Below, one piece after another: positions 1-10,665 of a DNA stretch of 46,020 nt. Under the pieces are notes generated by a model. That model saw only the letters and a program-made list of their open reading frames with translations. It had not been told where the DNA came from and searched no databases. This stretch comes from Bacteroidales bacterium (lineage in GTDB: Bacteria; Bacteroidota; Bacteroidia; Bacteroidales; VadinHA17). Made by a program: the position numbers and the translations under genes. Numbering within the stretch: position 1 is the stretch's first letter; every line of letters begins with the position of its first letter. The stretch covers positions 1 through 46,020 of the forward strand of contig JANTGF010000026.1 of assembly GCA_024763075.1 (NCBI GenBank), written 5' to 3'.

Positions 1-338
1 GCTTGAAAGAACTGGATAAAAAATATACCGGAAATACCATATTCCTTGCTGACGAACTGGAAAAAATGACCAAACTTGAATCCAGAGTTACCATTTTAGG
101 CCATTTACAGAGAGGAGGCACACCTTCAGCTGCTGACCGCTTGCTGGCAACCCGGTTGGGTACTGCATGTGCCGATTACATTCACAATGAAAAATATGGT
201 AATATGGTTGCTGTAAAAGGTGATGAAACGGTACTTGTACCATTGGAAAAAGTGGTTGGAAAAATCAAACTCGTTCCAAAGGATCATGCATGGGTAAAAA
301 GTGCAAGGGAAGTAGGAACCTGCATGGGTGATGAATAA
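1..338 (+). CDS. pfkA: 6-phosphofructokinase, C-terminal part (5' end outside window)
   Basis: Partial gene: the open frame runs in from the window edge and stops with TAA at 336-338, leaving about 111 C-terminal residues. The segment [19 protein letters not shown] is the well-conserved PfkA motif that helps form the fructose-6-phosphate and effector sites, and [13 protein letters not shown] continues the family pattern. PfkA phosphorylates fructose-6-phosphate to fructose-1,6-bisphosphate in the cytoplasm and commits sugar to glycolysis. The catalytic N-terminal half is not in the window, so I cannot tell ATP- from PPi-dependence. A clear hairpin terminator follows at 413-445, so it is the last gene of its transcript. 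Confidence 0.88.
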   Translation, partial: LKELDKKYTGNTIFLADELEKMTKLESRVTILGHLQRGGTPSAADRLLATRLGTACADYIHNEKYGNMVAVKGDETVLVPLEKVVGKIKLVPKDHAWVKSAREVGTCMGDE

Positions 339-412
339 AGCCTGCCGAGGTTAACTGGGGTAACAGGTTAAATATCAACCTGATTAAAGAAGTAAATCAT
401 GAAAAAAGAAGT

Positions 413-445
413 AAAAATCCACGCCCTTTGGGTGTGGATTTTAAT
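413..445 (+). terminator. Rho-independent terminator after pfkA
   Basis: AAAATCCAC (414-422) pairs perfectly with GTGGATTTT (434-442). The stem extends inward by CCC/GGG and a G-U pair to a TTT loop, and the descending arm ends in T residues followed by AT-rich DNA. It lies about 75 bp after the pfkA stop codon and before the next promoter region. Confidence 0.8.
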
Positions 446-630
446 TATTAAGAATCTGCTAAAAAGTACTAATCGGCTAAATCCAGAGATGGATAATATA
501 TGCATTGTAATTTAATCCCTAAGTTAGTAACTGTATAAAAAAACTTGGATTTTTTAAATATTTAACGTAACTTATCAGATTGGAAAAAGTAATTAATGCA
601 TATTTTCAGGTTTAATTTAAGGATACTAAT

Positions 631-1311
631 ATGTCTGCAAAAATCTTTGATATTCAATCCGGTATAAATACTTGTTACGTCATCAAAGAGAAAGGCACCA
701 TAATGATTGATGGTGGTCCTCCAAAAATGAAGGGAATCTTTTTAAAGAAAATGACAGATTATTCGGTTGATCCTGAAGAAATTCAATTGATCGTATTAAG
801 CCATGGCGATTTTGATCATGTGGGATCCGCCAAAGAAATACAAGAAATAACCGGTGCAAAAATAGCCATTCATGAAAAAGACAGGATGAATTTGGAACAG
901 GGACAGTTCAATTGGTCAAAAGGAGTAAGCACATGGGGGAAAATTTCGCGTTCAATATTAATGCCTTTAATTAGGAATAGAGTGACTTCCCCGAGTACAA
1001 AGGCAGATATTATTCTGGATGACAGCGATGTATTATTAAATGAATATGGTATAGCCGGCAGGATTTTATATACCCCCGGTCATACCATGGGTTCTGTCAG
1101 TGTATTGCTCGACTCAGGTGAAGTTTTTGCGGGATGTCTTGCGCATAACGGTTTACCATTCACATTTCATCCAGCTTTACCTATTTACGCAGAAAACATT
1201 GAATTAATCAAAGAAAGCTGGAAGAAATTAATAGATGCAGGTGCTAAAATGGTTTTTCCAGGACACGGAAAACCCTTCTCTGTTGAAATTATAAAGAAAT
1301 ATATCTACTGA
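631..1311 (+). CDS. MBL-fold metallo-hydrolase
   Basis: A 226-residue soluble protein of the metallo-beta-lactamase superfamily. The metal motif is SHGDFDHVG (residues 57-65), an HxDxDH variant of the usual HxHxDH. The later conserved pieces TPGHTMGSV (about 148-156) and VFPGHGKPF near the C-terminus are also present, so the binuclear metal site looks intact. The superfamily covers hydrolases of thioesters, lactones and phosphodiesters, and nothing here identifies the substrate. The ATG at 631 is the first good start after an AT-rich 290-bp leader. The gene stands alone, between the pfkA terminator and a convergent gene. Confidence 0.85.
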   Translation: MSAKIFDIQSGINTCYVIKEKGTIMIDGGPPKMKGIFLKKMTDYSVDPEEIQLIVLSHGDFDHVGSAKEIQEITGAKIAIHEKDRMNLEQGQFNWSKGVSTWGKISRSILMPLIRNRVTSPSTKADIILDDSDVLLNEYGIAGRILYTPGHTMGSVSVLLDSGEVFAGCLAHNGLPFTFHPALPIYAENIELIKESWKKLIDAGAKMVFPGHGKPFSVEIIKKYIY

Positions 1312-1456
1312 TGAATAATTGAAACATTACATCACAAAAAACATATTGCATCTGGACTGAAATACATACTTTTATCTAACTGATTCTATGAAATTTAAGT
1401 GTTTTTCAGCAAACCCTAAAATAAAGATCCCTGGGATAAACAGAACTTCTGCCTTA

Positions 1457-2119
1457 TCAAAGCTTAATGGTATCCAGCTTATGCAATTGCGGTTTTTCAG
1501 GTTCCTGCGCCTTTTTCATTTCGTCTATGGCTTTTTGCAGTTCCTTTTTCATATCCTGCAACTCATCTTCATTAAACTCCTGAAATTGTTTCTGCATTCT
1601 CTTTATAGCTTTGTTCATTTCGATTTTAGCCTTACTTAAATCCTTCTTAAAACTTTTGCTTTCAGACTTTAAATGATTCATTGCCTCCTTCAGATTTTGA
1701 TGTGCCCGGTTCCAGTCAGTACTGTCAGGCAGTTCAATTTCTTTAAAAGCAGCTTCAAGATTTTCAATAAAACTCTCAAATTTTTCATCATCGGACAGAA
1801 ATTCTTTCTCTTTCATTTCATCTTTTTCTGCCATCGCTCTCTTTAATTCATCATCTGAACTTTTATTCCTTTTTTTTAGGGTATCAGAGAGGATTACATA
1901 TGAGCAGCTACTTCCCTGATCATCGGCTTTGTGGGTTAAATTATAAATACCGGGAACCATTCCGTCATTCAGGACAATACCAATAAGCTCAGCTCTTCCT
2001 TCCGTGCTTAGTCCCAGCATAATGCTTCCTAAAGCCCAAAACCAGAAATCTGTAAATGAAAGATTATCAAATATTTGTTTCCAAAATATTTTAAATTTTA
2101 AGGATTTATTTATTTTCAT
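1457..2119 (-). CDS. Hypothetical coiled-coil protein, second gene after cardiolipin synthase
   Basis: A 220-residue protein that I do not recognise as a named family. A short hydrophobic stretch (FWFWALGSIMLGLS, about residues 26-39) could be a membrane segment or part of a small folded domain. From about residue 80 to 210 the protein is highly charged and rich in Lys, Glu and Met with heptad-like spacing, consistent with a long helical coiled coil. It starts 21 bp after the stop of the cardiolipin synthase gene on the same strand, so the two are probably cotranscribed and it may act at the membrane. It converges with the MBL hydrolase gene with no obvious terminator between them. Confidence 0.6.
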   Translation of the reverse strand: MKINKSLKFKIFWKQIFDNLSFTDFWFWALGSIMLGLSTEGRAELIGIVLNDGMVPGIYNLTHKADDQGSSCSYVILSDTLKKRNKSSDDELKRAMAEKDEMKEKEFLSDDEKFESFIENLEAAFKEIELPDSTDWNRAHQNLKEAMNHLKSESKSFKKDLSKAKIEMNKAIKRMQKQFQEFNEDELQDMKKELQKAIDEMKKAQEPEKPQLHKLDTIKL

Positions 2120-2140
2120 TTCCTATAAAATTCATATTAA

Positions 2141-3598
2141 TTAATACAAGGGTCCGAGAATTCTGCAAGTGGATTCCTTAATTTTCTGCTTCAAAGGTCG
2201 GGATTTCCATTCAGACGGCAAAACTCTTTGGCTGTGATTCAGGTCATCATGAAACATTTCTACCATTTCCCGGGTTATCTTTTCATTGTAGATCAACGCA
2301 TTCACTTCAAAATTCAGATCGAAACTCCGGTTGTCAAAATTTGCTGTTCCCACAGAAGTAAAAATATCATCCACCATCAGAACTTTTGAATGATTGAATC
2401 CTTTTTCATAAAGATAAACCTTAATTCCAGCCTCCATCATCCTGCTGATGTATGAAAGTGAGTTCCAGTAAGCAACTGTGGAATCGGAATTTGCAGGAAG
2501 CAGAATTCTGACATCTACCCCACTAAGTGCAAGGGCATGGATCAATTTCCGGATACTTTCATTGGGTGAAAAATAAGGGGTGGAAATGTACACATAATCC
2601 CGTGCAGAACTAATCGCGATAAGGTATGCCTGGAAGATAGAAGCCCAGTCGGAATCAGGACCACTGGCTGTAATTTGTATAAGGTTTCTGGTCTGAACAT
2701 TAATTTTCGGAAAATATCTTGCATGGCTACCAATAATAAATCCCGATACGAAATACCAGTCCATTGAAAAAATCGTCTGGAGAGAATTAACCGCTTCACC
2801 TCTGATACCCAAATGAGTATCACGCCAGGCTCCAAGTTTTTTCGTTCCTGTGGCGTATTTGTCTGCAATATTTACTCCACCAACAAAACCTATTTCTCCG
2901 TCTACTACCAGAATTTTCCGATGATTCCGATAGTTAATGGTACTTGTAAACCAGGGAAAACTAACCGGCATAAAAGCATAAACCTTAACCCCGGCTTCCC
3001 TTAGTGATTCCAGGTAAGCTTTACTCAGTTTCCAGCTTCCCACATCATCATAGATCATCCTTATTTTTATACCTTCTGCTGCTTTTTTTATCAATGCTTT
3101 CCTGAACTCTTCACCGATACTATCCGATTCCCACCTGTAAAATTCAATATGAATATGATCTGTAGCCTTCTCAATGGCCTTCAGCATGGTATCAAACGTA
3201 TTTCTTCCATTTCCAAAGATTTCGACATCATTCCATTCGGTTAAAATAGCTTTGCTGTTGTTAAGCAGAAGTGTCATTATATTCACTTTGCTTTTTATCT
3301 TTTCATCCTTTAAGAATTCAGTATTTTTCAGATCTTTAATTTGCCGCTGGCTGATTCTTCCAATCCGTTCAAGGTCTTTCAATCCCTTACGGGAAAATAT
3401 TTTTTGTTTACGAAAATACTGGCCAAATAGGAAATAAAAGAATAAACCAATATACGGAACCAGCCAGACTACGAGAATCCATGAAACGGTTTTTACCGGA
3501 TCCCTGTTTTTAAGAAGCAACAGAAATGTGGTAATAACAGATGCAATCACCCATACAAATACGATAAGTGTTCCAATATGTGTCAGGACATTTCCCAT
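2141..3598 (-). CDS. cls: Cardiolipin synthase (phospholipase D superfamily)
   Basis: An inner-membrane enzyme that condenses phosphatidylglycerol-type phospholipids into cardiolipin. Two hydrophobic segments at the N-terminus (TLIVFVWVIASVITTFLLLL and WILVVWLVPYIGLFFYFLFG) are the usual N-terminal anchor of ClsA-type enzymes. Both HKD catalytic motifs are intact: NHRKILVVDGEIGFVGG and NHSKVLMVDDIFTSVGTANF. I place the start at the ATG at 3598 (MGNVLTHIG), which fits the family's N-terminus. An in-frame ATG at 3661 would add 21 residues of unrelated-looking sequence. The length, about 485 residues, is normal. The downstream coiled-coil gene lies 21 bp away. Confidence 0.9.
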   Translation of the reverse strand: MGNVLTHIGTLIVFVWVIASVITTFLLLLKNRDPVKTVSWILVVWLVPYIGLFFYFLFGQYFRKQKIFSRKGLKDLERIGRISQRQIKDLKNTEFLKDEKIKSKVNIMTLLLNNSKAILTEWNDVEIFGNGRNTFDTMLKAIEKATDHIHIEFYRWESDSIGEEFRKALIKKAAEGIKIRMIYDDVGSWKLSKAYLESLREAGVKVYAFMPVSFPWFTSTINYRNHRKILVVDGEIGFVGGVNIADKYATGTKKLGAWRDTHLGIRGEAVNSLQTIFSMDWYFVSGFIIGSHARYFPKINVQTRNLIQITASGPDSDWASIFQAYLIAISSARDYVYISTPYFSPNESIRKLIHALALSGVDVRILLPANSDSTVAYWNSLSYISRMMEAGIKVYLYEKGFNHSKVLMVDDIFTSVGTANFDNRSFDLNFEVNALIYNEKITREMVEMFHDDLNHSQRVLPSEWKSRPLKQKIKESTCRILGPLY

Positions 3599-3737
3599 GT
3601 GTATTTCTCTAATATTTACATCCCTCCCCAGGAATATTTGGCAATTCAGGCCTAAAATCATAAAAATACAAAAAAACAGGCTGTTTCAGCTTGATTTTTA
3701 TTAAAATTATCCCACTTCAGAATTCTCTTGACTAAAA

Positions 3738-3768
3738 AAAAGAGCCACCCTTTATGGCAGCTCTTTTA
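3738..3768 (-). terminator. Terminator after the small outer-membrane barrel gene
   Basis: AAAAGAGC (3738-3745) is complementary to GCTCTTTT (3760-3767), with a possible inner GCCA/TGGC pairing. A-rich DNA on the plus strand at 3734-3740 becomes a T-tract when read on the minus strand. It lies 20 bp downstream of the barrel gene stop and can also work in the other direction. Confidence 0.75.
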
Positions 3769-3788
3769 AAATTATTTCACTTATAATA

Positions 3789-4403
3789 TTAGAAGAGGAA
3801 GCCCACACTAATTAAAAACTGGCTGGTTCTCATATCTGTATTAAAATCAGTGCCTCCAATGCTTATACTTTCTCCAAGGGAACTAAGATTTCCTTCATAC
3901 CGTGCATCAAGCGTTAATTTTTTAAACAGATCAACACCCAAACCGGCCTGATAACCCCAGGTCATGGTATTCACATTTGCTTTTAACTCCTCAAGGTCAG
4001 AAGAATGGCTAATTACCATATGTCCTGAAGGTCCGGCATTGATACGAATGGGACCCAGCTTAAATCCAAGAAGCAGTGGAATATCAACCCTATTCATGTT
4101 AAATGATTTTAATTCTTCTCCAATAGAGGAATTCGGATCTTCATAAGTAAAATTCCCTCCAGTAGAAGTAAAATAAACTTCCGGTTGTAAATAGAGCATA
4201 GCTATTTTAATTCTCAGCATTGCTCCAGCATGAAAGCCCCATTTGGCATCCTTTGCCTGTTTGACAATTGCATCACCACTGTTGATCTCGTCTAGTTTAA
4301 AGCTGGATGTATTTGCCCCTGCCTTGATCCCGAATTTTAACAACTGAGCATTTGCTGACACAAAAAACATACTGATTGCGATAACAAAAAATAATTTTCT
4401 CAT
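3789..4403 (-). CDS. Small outer-membrane beta-barrel protein (PorT/OmpA-like barrel family)
   Basis: A 204-residue protein with a clear signal peptide (MRKLFFVIAISMFFVSANA, cleavage before Q20). The rest is built of alternating hydrophobic/polar strands with glycine turns, as in the outer-membrane beta-barrel family common in Bacteroidota (PorT-like barrels). Characteristic pieces are FGIKAGANTSSF just after the signal, YLQPEVYFTSTGG, IPLLLGFKLGPIRINAGP and a C-terminal strand ending in FLISVGFLF with a terminal Phe. No catalytic residues are seen. The specific role (structural barrel, T9SS accessory or small porin) cannot be told from sequence. It is monocistronic, with its own terminator at 3738-3768 and a 275-bp divergent upstream region. 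Confidence 0.82.
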   Translation of the reverse strand: MRKLFFVIAISMFFVSANAQLLKFGIKAGANTSSFKLDEINSGDAIVKQAKDAKWGFHAGAMLRIKIAMLYLQPEVYFTSTGGNFTYEDPNSSIGEELKSFNMNRVDIPLLLGFKLGPIRINAGPSGHMVISHSSDLEELKANVNTMTWGYQAGLGVDLFKKLTLDARYEGNLSSLGESISIGGTDFNTDMRTSQFLISVGFLF

Positions 4404-4678
4404 AATTTTAAAAATTAGTTAATAAAAATAACTGAACTTTGTTCAGGCATTATACGTAAAAATAATAATTCTGTTATGTTTGTATTAATATTTATTCCTG
4501 AAAGATAAACTAATGGACACTATATCTGTAATTTACGCGAAATTACAAAAAGGAAGAGAAAAACTTTCCTGTCACTTTCAGGGATAAATACTACGCTTTT
4601 TAATAGCTTGGGCAAAAACTGAGCCACTTTTGGATTATATATTTCAGAATGCGGGAGATTGAAATTTTATTTTAAATA

Positions 4679-5800
4679 ATGACAGACACGAACATAAGTA
4701 TCATAGGTGCAGGCGTTGTTGGTTTAGCCATTGCTTCAAAAGTTTCAGCATTAACGGATGCTGTTTTTTTGCTTGAGAAAAATCTGAAATTCGGTCAGGA
4801 AACCAGTAGCAGGAATAGTGAAGTGATTCATTCGGGCATATATTATCCTAAGGATTCATTGAAAGCTAAACTCTGTATTGAAGGAAAAGAATTATTATAC
4901 CGGTATTGTGACAAATATGAAATTCCCTATAATAAATGCGGAAAGCTTATTATATCCAAATCTGAAGAGGAAGACAGCATACTGGGAAATATTCTGGAAT
5001 ATGCCCATAATAATGGTGTACAGGATGGAAAAATTATAGAAAAGGAAGAGATCCTCCAACTGGAGCCAAATATTATTGCACGACAAGCGGTTTTCTTCCC
5101 TACTACAGGGGTCATTGACAGTCATAGTCTGATGAAACGACTTGAGACTGAATCCATCAACAATGGTACGGAAATCGTTTACGGATCGGAAGTGACAAAC
5201 ATTAAAAAAATAAATGAAGGATATGAAATTACCGTGTCCGAACAATCCGGATCAGAATTCAGTTTTACAACCCGCTATTTGATCAATGCTGCAGGACTGA
5301 ATGCTGATAATATTTCAAGTTTAACCGGGATTGATAAGCAAGAATATCGTCAGTATTTTTGGAAAGGTGAATATTTCAGTCTGGCCAATGGAAAGCATAA
5401 ACTTATCTCCAGGCTTGTATATCCTGTGCCACTAAAAAATACAGTAGGACTTGGAATCCATACTACCGTTGATCTGAGTGGCAGGGTAAAATTAGGGCCC
5501 AATGCCGTTTTTATTGAAAACAACCGGAAAGACTACAGTATTACACCCGGTCATAAGGAAGAGTTCTACCAATCAGTAAAAACATATCTCCCATTTCTGG
5601 AACCGGAAGATCTTGTTCCCGACCAGGTTGGAATCCGGCCAAAATTACAAAAGCCGGGTGATTCTGTGAGAGATTTTATCATTAAAGAAGAAAGTAATGC
5701 AGGCTTTCCCGGATTTGTTAATCTACTCGGAATTGAATCGCCGGGATTAACTGCATGTCTTAGTATAGCTGAATACGTTTTAAAACTTCTCCAATTCTAA
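4679..5800 (+). CDS. FAD-dependent oxidoreductase, L-2-hydroxyglutarate oxidase-like
   Basis: A 373-residue flavoprotein of the DAO/glycine-oxidase fold. The N-terminal dinucleotide-binding motif is GAGVVG (residues 10-15), followed by an acidic end to the second strand (FLLEKN). SSRNSEVIHSGIYY is the signature around the FAD/substrate pocket that I associate with L-2-hydroxyglutarate oxidase (LhgO) and its relatives, and a C-terminal LGIESPGLTACLSIA closes the FAD site. The expected reaction is oxidation of L-2-hydroxyglutarate to 2-oxoglutarate, a metabolite-repair step, but relatives act on other hydroxy or amino acids. The next gene starts 5 bp after its stop, so the two form an operon. 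An isolated -7-like TATGTTTG occurs at 4475-4482. Confidence 0.82.
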   Translation: MTDTNISIIGAGVVGLAIASKVSALTDAVFLLEKNLKFGQETSSRNSEVIHSGIYYPKDSLKAKLCIEGKELLYRYCDKYEIPYNKCGKLIISKSEEEDSILGNILEYAHNNGVQDGKIIEKEEILQLEPNIIARQAVFFPTTGVIDSHSLMKRLETESINNGTEIVYGSEVTNIKKINEGYEITVSEQSGSEFSFTTRYLINAAGLNADNISSLTGIDKQEYRQYFWKGEYFSLANGKHKLISRLVYPVPLKNTVGLGIHTTVDLSGRVKLGPNAVFIENNRKDYSITPGHKEEFYQSVKTYLPFLEPEDLVPDQVGIRPKLQKPGDSVRDFIIKEESNAGFPGFVNLLGIESPGLTACLSIAEYVLKLLQF

Positions 5801-5805
5801 AAGGT

Positions 5806-6357
5806 ATGAAAAAATTACAGCCTTACCCATCTTTTTTACTTATCTCCGGAGATGGAAGAAATGCCGGAAAAACTACATTGGCATGCCGTATTCTTCAACA
5901 ATTCTCTCAACAGCATGATATCGTTGCAATTAAAATTTCCTCGCACTTTCATGAACCCACAACTGATTTAACTTTACTTTATAAATCCGGAGACTTTAGT
6001 ATCTCACTTGAAAATAACAGAAATACAAATAAAGACAGTTCGCGAATGCTCCGGTCAGGCGCTCATAAATCATTTTATATCCAGGCGAAAAAAGGAATGC
6101 TGAAACCGGCTTTTGAAAAATATAACCGGGAATTCCATACAAATGAGGCGACGGTATGTGAATCAGGTGCACTTGCAGAACTCCTGATACCAGGAGCACA
6201 TTTGCACATTTCATCTGATAAGAAAAAAGAAGGAATTTCGTTATACGGAACAAACGCAGAAAGTGAAATTGTGATGTTGCGCTTCGATGGAATAGATTTT
6301 ATACCTTCCTTAAAAAACCTCCGTCTATCATCAGGAAAAGGATGGCAGTGGAAGTAA
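5806..6357 (+). CDS. MobB-like P-loop NTPase of unknown role
   Basis: A 183-residue cytoplasmic protein with a Walker A loop, GDGRNAGKTT (residues 15-24), right after the first beta strand. This is the layout of the MobB (molybdopterin-guanine-dinucleotide biosynthesis protein B) type of SIMIBI P-loop NTPases. ESGALAELLIPG (about 124-135) looks like the second, Walker-B-like region, which reads VEG in true MobB. No other molybdenum-cofactor gene is present, so I would not call it mobB. It sits 5 bp downstream of the flavoprotein and is presumably made with it. The coupling suggests a shared, unidentified process. It converges with the sensor kinase gene across only 16 bp. Confidence 0.6.
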   Translation: MKKLQPYPSFLLISGDGRNAGKTTLACRILQQFSQQHDIVAIKISSHFHEPTTDLTLLYKSGDFSISLENNRNTNKDSSRMLRSGAHKSFYIQAKKGMLKPAFEKYNREFHTNEATVCESGALAELLIPGAHLHISSDKKKEGISLYGTNAESEIVMLRFDGIDFIPSLKNLRLSSGKGWQWK

Positions 6358-6373
6358 CTTCCCGGAATCGCAT

Positions 6374-9300
6374 TTATCCAACAGGGAGGTAAACGGTAAA
6401 GCAGGTACCTTTTCCATCATGACTATCCACCTCTATTACACCATTATGCCCGGTAACAATACCATGAACCACCGATAATCCGAGACCCGTTCCCTCATTT
6501 ACCGATTTGGTAGTAAAAAAAGGTTCAAAAATACGCTCTCTGACAGCTTTACTAATGCCAGGGCCGTTATCGGAGACCGACAGTTTTGCCAATTTTTTTG
6601 CAAGCAGACTCTTATGAGCAGTCATGATCTGCTTGTCGTTCTCAATCAGACCAAAACGAATATCAATACGGCCATCCTCACTATTTTTTAATGCCTGTCC
6701 GGCGTTGGTTAACAGGTTCATGATTACCTGTTGGATCTGTGAGGGATCCAGTCTTACTTTATCGCAAGTACTACAAAGGTCTTTCCGAATTTTAATATTT
6801 GGGCTCAGTGACAGGCTAAACAGGACCACCGAATCTTCAATCAATTCTTTTAAATCTGTCAACCTGCTTTCGGGTTTCACTTTTCTGCTAAATGTAAGAA
6901 TCTGATTCACAAGCCCTTTTGCTCTCACAAGAGCCTTGTCTATGCTTGTTACATAATCCTGGATCATGGAATCGCTTGGTATTTCCTCCTTCATCATATC
7001 TGTGTAACCAATCACCGTTCCAAGGATATTATTGAAATCATGAGCGATTCCACCCGCCAGTGTACCCACAGTTTCCAGTTTTTGAGATTGCCTGAGCTGA
7101 GCCTCCAGTTGCGTTTCTCTGGAAATGTCTCTATTCATAATGGCATAGTTAATCACAACTCCATTTTCATCCCTGACAGGTGTAATATTAGCTTCTCCCT
7201 CATAAATTTGTCCGCTTTTTGTGAAAATAGGAAGCCTTCCGTGCCATACCTGTCCTTTCAATAAAGTCTCTCTTATATCATTTTCAAGATCGGGTCTGTC
7301 CTCTAACGAACTGTTTAAATAATTTGCACCCAATATTTCATCCTGACTATACCCTGTACGGTTTACATAAGCAGGGTTTACATATTGAATAATTCCGGAA
7401 GTATCGCTTATTATCACCAATTCTGAGGATTGTTCAATTACTGAATTAAGTTTTGATTGTCCTTCTTCAGCACGTTTTCGTCTTAAAATTCCCGAGAGAT
7501 TCTCTATTATTTTATTTAGCCTCTTTTTATTCTCCTCATTCACAATCATCTGACCGGCAAATACTACATGTCCAAACCTTTCTTCTCCAGCCAGTAAAGG
7601 AAAATTGAGTAGTGATTTTACATTGAAAAATGTTCGTATTTTGTCAGGTTGTGTGCTATTTAAAGGCAACTGAAATATTTCGCTTATTTGTTTATTTATT
7701 TCTAATTCATTATAAATAAACCAGGGTTCCCCCTTATTAAACTTTTTCAGGAAATTACCTGACTTAACCGGACAAAATCGGAATTCATGTATGTCTGATT
7801 TTAATATTTCTTTCAATTCTTTTTTTTTCGATTCGGGAAATGCAAAAAACCGGAAAAAGAAACATTTTTTTTCTGTATCCCATAACATCAACCGGAAGCG
7901 GCTGATACCGAATTTCTCTTCCATTTGTTTTGAGAAATATTCCAGAATATTGTCCAGGTTTTGATTCTGGTTGGCCATTGCATTAAGTTGATTAATCAGG
8001 GTTAGGTCATTTGCCTGATTTTCAATAAGCTGATGGCTATGAACCTGGTCACTAATATTTCTGAAAGCACCCTGCAGCACTTTTCTTCCTCCATAAGTGA
8101 TCATTTCTCCCTGAATTTCCACCGGCGTTTTACTTCCGTTTTCATTTACCGCATATAATAGATTTTCCAGGCTGAATTTATTGTTCCACAAATGATTAAA
8201 AAAGATATCTTCAACCATTTCCTTCTGCTCTTTTGCATGTAGGGAAGTGAAATGGCTTCCAATAATTTCTTCTTTTGGTTTCCCGATAAGGTGACTTGCT
8301 TTCTTATTTGAATTAAGGATAAAACCTGTTTGGGGGTCGGCAAGTAACATTGCATCCGGAGCATCTTCAAAAATGGCACGAAATCTTTGCTCACTCTCTT
8401 TTAACAATTGTTCTGAAAACTTATTTATGGATATATCCCTTATATATACCTGAACCAGAGGCTTATCACCCAGAACAATCAGGTTTAGACTTATTTCTGC
8501 ATAAAACTCTGATCTGTCCGATCTCCAGTGAAGCCATTCAAAACGCACTTTTTTCCCTTTCGAAGCCTGCTTTAAATATTTTACTGCTTCACTGCTTGAA
8601 AGTCTTCCTCCCGGTTGAAATTCAGGGGAAAAATCAATTGGGGTTTTACCTACAATTTCAGATCTTTTACACCGGAACATATCCAGTGTTTTTTCATTAC
8701 AATCAATAAAGTTCATACCATCTATCAATAAGATAGCATCATTGGCCGTTTCAAACAGGTGACGGAATTTATTCTCGCTTTCTTTTAAGTTTTCTTCATC
8801 TGATTTTTTCTTTAAAATAGATGTAATTTGCCCGGCAATGTATCGTATTCGGATCTGCTCCTGTTTTGAGAAATAAGACTGGTTGTAAATATCAAAAACT
8901 CCTAAAAACTCTTCCCCGGCAACCAATGGAATGGTATAAACCGATTTGATTTTTAAAAGCTCATTTATTCCTTTCCAGAAATGATCCGGAACATCAGGAT
9001 AATGGAACTTTGAAAAGAAATCCCTGATGCCTTTTTCAGTATCAACCAGTACCGGAATTCTTTCCTTTAAAACGGTCTGATAGTGACTATTTCCTTTCAG
9101 ATAAATCCGGTTATCGTTCAATTCCATTTTTATTAATGATTCCAGCTTATTCCTGATTTCTTTTGGTAATGGCAATTTCCCTTTGGACAGTAAGAAGTCA
9201 CCATCTTCACTAATATAATAAACTGAACCACCAAAGCCACCAAACATTTTTGAAGTTTCACGGGTGATGATTCCCATAATATTCCGGTAGCTCTTCCCTG

Positions 9301-10510
9301 AATTTACGGCAGCATTTAATTTATTAAACAAGTTCAGGTCTTCTTTCTGCCTGCGGTTTTTTTCTTCAATTAGTTTCCTTTTTGTAATATCCCTGGCCAG
9401 ACACGTAATCCCGATCACTTTATTATCCGAATCTTTTACCGGTGTAATTGTTATGTCAAAAAAAGTCACGGATTTATTTCCCGATAAAAAGAACTCCTCA
9501 AACGACAGGCTTTTTCCTTTTAAACACTGCTGATATCTTTCCATCCAAATTACAGCTTCCTTTTCAGGGTGGTATTTCAGAAACTGTTCATTTTCCTTTA
9601 GCTTCCGTTTGAATAATTTGTGATATAATTCCTTAAATACTCTGTTTGCATAAATTAGACGGAGATCATGGTCCAGCGACCAGAAATAATCCTGTGAAAA
9701 CTCTATAATTGATAAAGATTCACGTTCTCCCCTTGTAATTCTTTCTGTGATATTCCTTTCTGAGGTAATATCTTTTGTTTCGATGATGGCATGTGTTATT
9801 TCTCCTTCATCGTTCCTGTAAGGAATATATCTCACCTTAAAACAACGCATTCCCAGTGTCGGGGTCGAAAACCAGGCATCGTATGTAAACTTTTGGTTAT
9901 TAAAACATTTATCAAGATTTGGTTTGATGAATTTTTTGAATTTCTCCTCTCCCCATATTTCCCCAAGATATTTCCCGGTGATTTCATCTTTTGATAAATT
10001 ATGTAGTTTCCGGAAAACATTATTTACAGCCTGGTAACAATAGTTCCTGTCTATTAATGATAAAAATGAATTGGTGGTATTAAAGTTAAAATCATACTTT
10101 GCAAACATTCCCCTTGCCTTTTTCAGGGAAGATTCCGTAACAGATTTTCTCAGGCAGTTATGAATGGCAGGGATCAGTCTGGAAAGGTTATTTTTAAGCA
10201 CCAGGTCTGAAGCACCCATTTTCATAGCTTTTACAACAAGATCCTCCGATAAATCTTCAAAAAACAAGATCACCGGAATATCCGGAACATTTGTTTTTAC
10301 CTCTTGCAGAATGTCAAATACTTTAAAGGAAACGGAGGTTCCGTCAATAAAAATAATATCCCAGTCTGACACCGGAAGGATTTTCCTTATGCTTGGTTTT
10401 CTGTCGGCTTCACTGTACGAAAAACTAACATTGTGCGATCTGATGTGACTTTGTAATTTTTTAAGTTCCGGACTTTCAGAAGCAAGAAAAAGGAAATTAA
10501 GTTTTTTCAT
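6374..10510 (-). CDS. Multi-PAS/GAF sensor histidine kinase with N-terminal receiver-like domain
   Basis: A 1378-residue soluble kinase with no predicted membrane segment. By eye the order is: receiver-like fold 1-127, PAS 139-257, PAS 270-385, GAF 387-567, PAS 580-697, PAS 707-820, GAF 837-1010, PAS 1020-1130, HisKA 1140-1210, HATPase 1247-1378. The phospho-acceptor is His1157 in GGIAHDFNN, of the type found in hybrid-style PAS kinases. The ATP lid motifs DNGPGIS, EPFFTTK and [12 protein letters not shown] are intact. The receiver-like domain keeps Asp56 and Lys106, but the acidic pair after strand 1 is absent (ASES), so it may be degenerate. There is no C-terminal output domain and no response regulator nearby, so the partner is elsewhere. 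It probably senses cytoplasmic small molecules or redox state. Confidence 0.9.
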   Translation of the reverse strand: MKKLNFLFLASESPELKKLQSHIRSHNVSFSYSEADRKPSIRKILPVSDWDIIFIDGTSVSFKVFDILQEVKTNVPDIPVILFFEDLSEDLVVKAMKMGASDLVLKNNLSRLIPAIHNCLRKSVTESSLKKARGMFAKYDFNFNTTNSFLSLIDRNYCYQAVNNVFRKLHNLSKDEITGKYLGEIWGEEKFKKFIKPNLDKCFNNQKFTYDAWFSTPTLGMRCFKVRYIPYRNDEGEITHAIIETKDITSERNITERITRGERESLSIIEFSQDYFWSLDHDLRLIYANRVFKELYHKLFKRKLKENEQFLKYHPEKEAVIWMERYQQCLKGKSLSFEEFFLSGNKSVTFFDITITPVKDSDNKVIGITCLARDITKRKLIEEKNRRQKEDLNLFNKLNAAVNSGKSYRNIMGIITRETSKMFGGFGGSVYYISEDGDFLLSKGKLPLPKEIRNKLESLIKMELNDNRIYLKGNSHYQTVLKERIPVLVDTEKGIRDFFSKFHYPDVPDHFWKGINELLKIKSVYTIPLVAGEEFLGVFDIYNQSYFSKQEQIRIRYIAGQITSILKKKSDEENLKESENKFRHLFETANDAILLIDGMNFIDCNEKTLDMFRCKRSEIVGKTPIDFSPEFQPGGRLSSSEAVKYLKQASKGKKVRFEWLHWRSDRSEFYAEISLNLIVLGDKPLVQVYIRDISINKFSEQLLKESEQRFRAIFEDAPDAMLLADPQTGFILNSNKKASHLIGKPKEEIIGSHFTSLHAKEQKEMVEDIFFNHLWNNKFSLENLLYAVNENGSKTPVEIQGEMITYGGRKVLQGAFRNISDQVHSHQLIENQANDLTLINQLNAMANQNQNLDNILEYFSKQMEEKFGISRFRLMLWDTEKKCFFFRFFAFPESKKKELKEILKSDIHEFRFCPVKSGNFLKKFNKGEPWFIYNELEINKQISEIFQLPLNSTQPDKIRTFFNVKSLLNFPLLAGEERFGHVVFAGQMIVNEENKKRLNKIIENLSGILRRKRAEEGQSKLNSVIEQSSELVIISDTSGIIQYVNPAYVNRTGYSQDEILGANYLNSSLEDRPDLENDIRETLLKGQVWHGRLPIFTKSGQIYEGEANITPVRDENGVVINYAIMNRDISRETQLEAQLRQSQKLETVGTLAGGIAHDFNNILGTVIGYTDMMKEEIPSDSMIQDYVTSIDKALVRAKGLVNQILTFSRKVKPESRLTDLKELIEDSVVLFSLSLSPNIKIRKDLCSTCDKVRLDPSQIQQVIMNLLTNAGQALKNSEDGRIDIRFGLIENDKQIMTAHKSLLAKKLAKLSVSDNGPGISKAVRERIFEPFFTTKSVNEGTGLGLSVVHGIVTGHNGVIEVDSHDGKGTCFTVYLPVG

Positions 10511-10665
10511 AGTCAGAGAGAACTTTTTAGCTATAAAAAATGCCTTTTAATGAATGATATTTCTTGAAAAGTGCATCTTTATACATTAAACGGGCATAAT
10601 TATTAAATGTTTCTTATCCAGCCAAATAAAAATACAACTTTTTGTTCCCTGTTTAATTAGTGCCA

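Noticed and set aside
1388-1639. Plus-strand frame of 83 codons opposite the coiled-coil gene
   Set aside because: Phe/Leu-rich translation produced by the complement of Lys/Glu-rich coding DNA. It is a shadow of the minus-strand gene.
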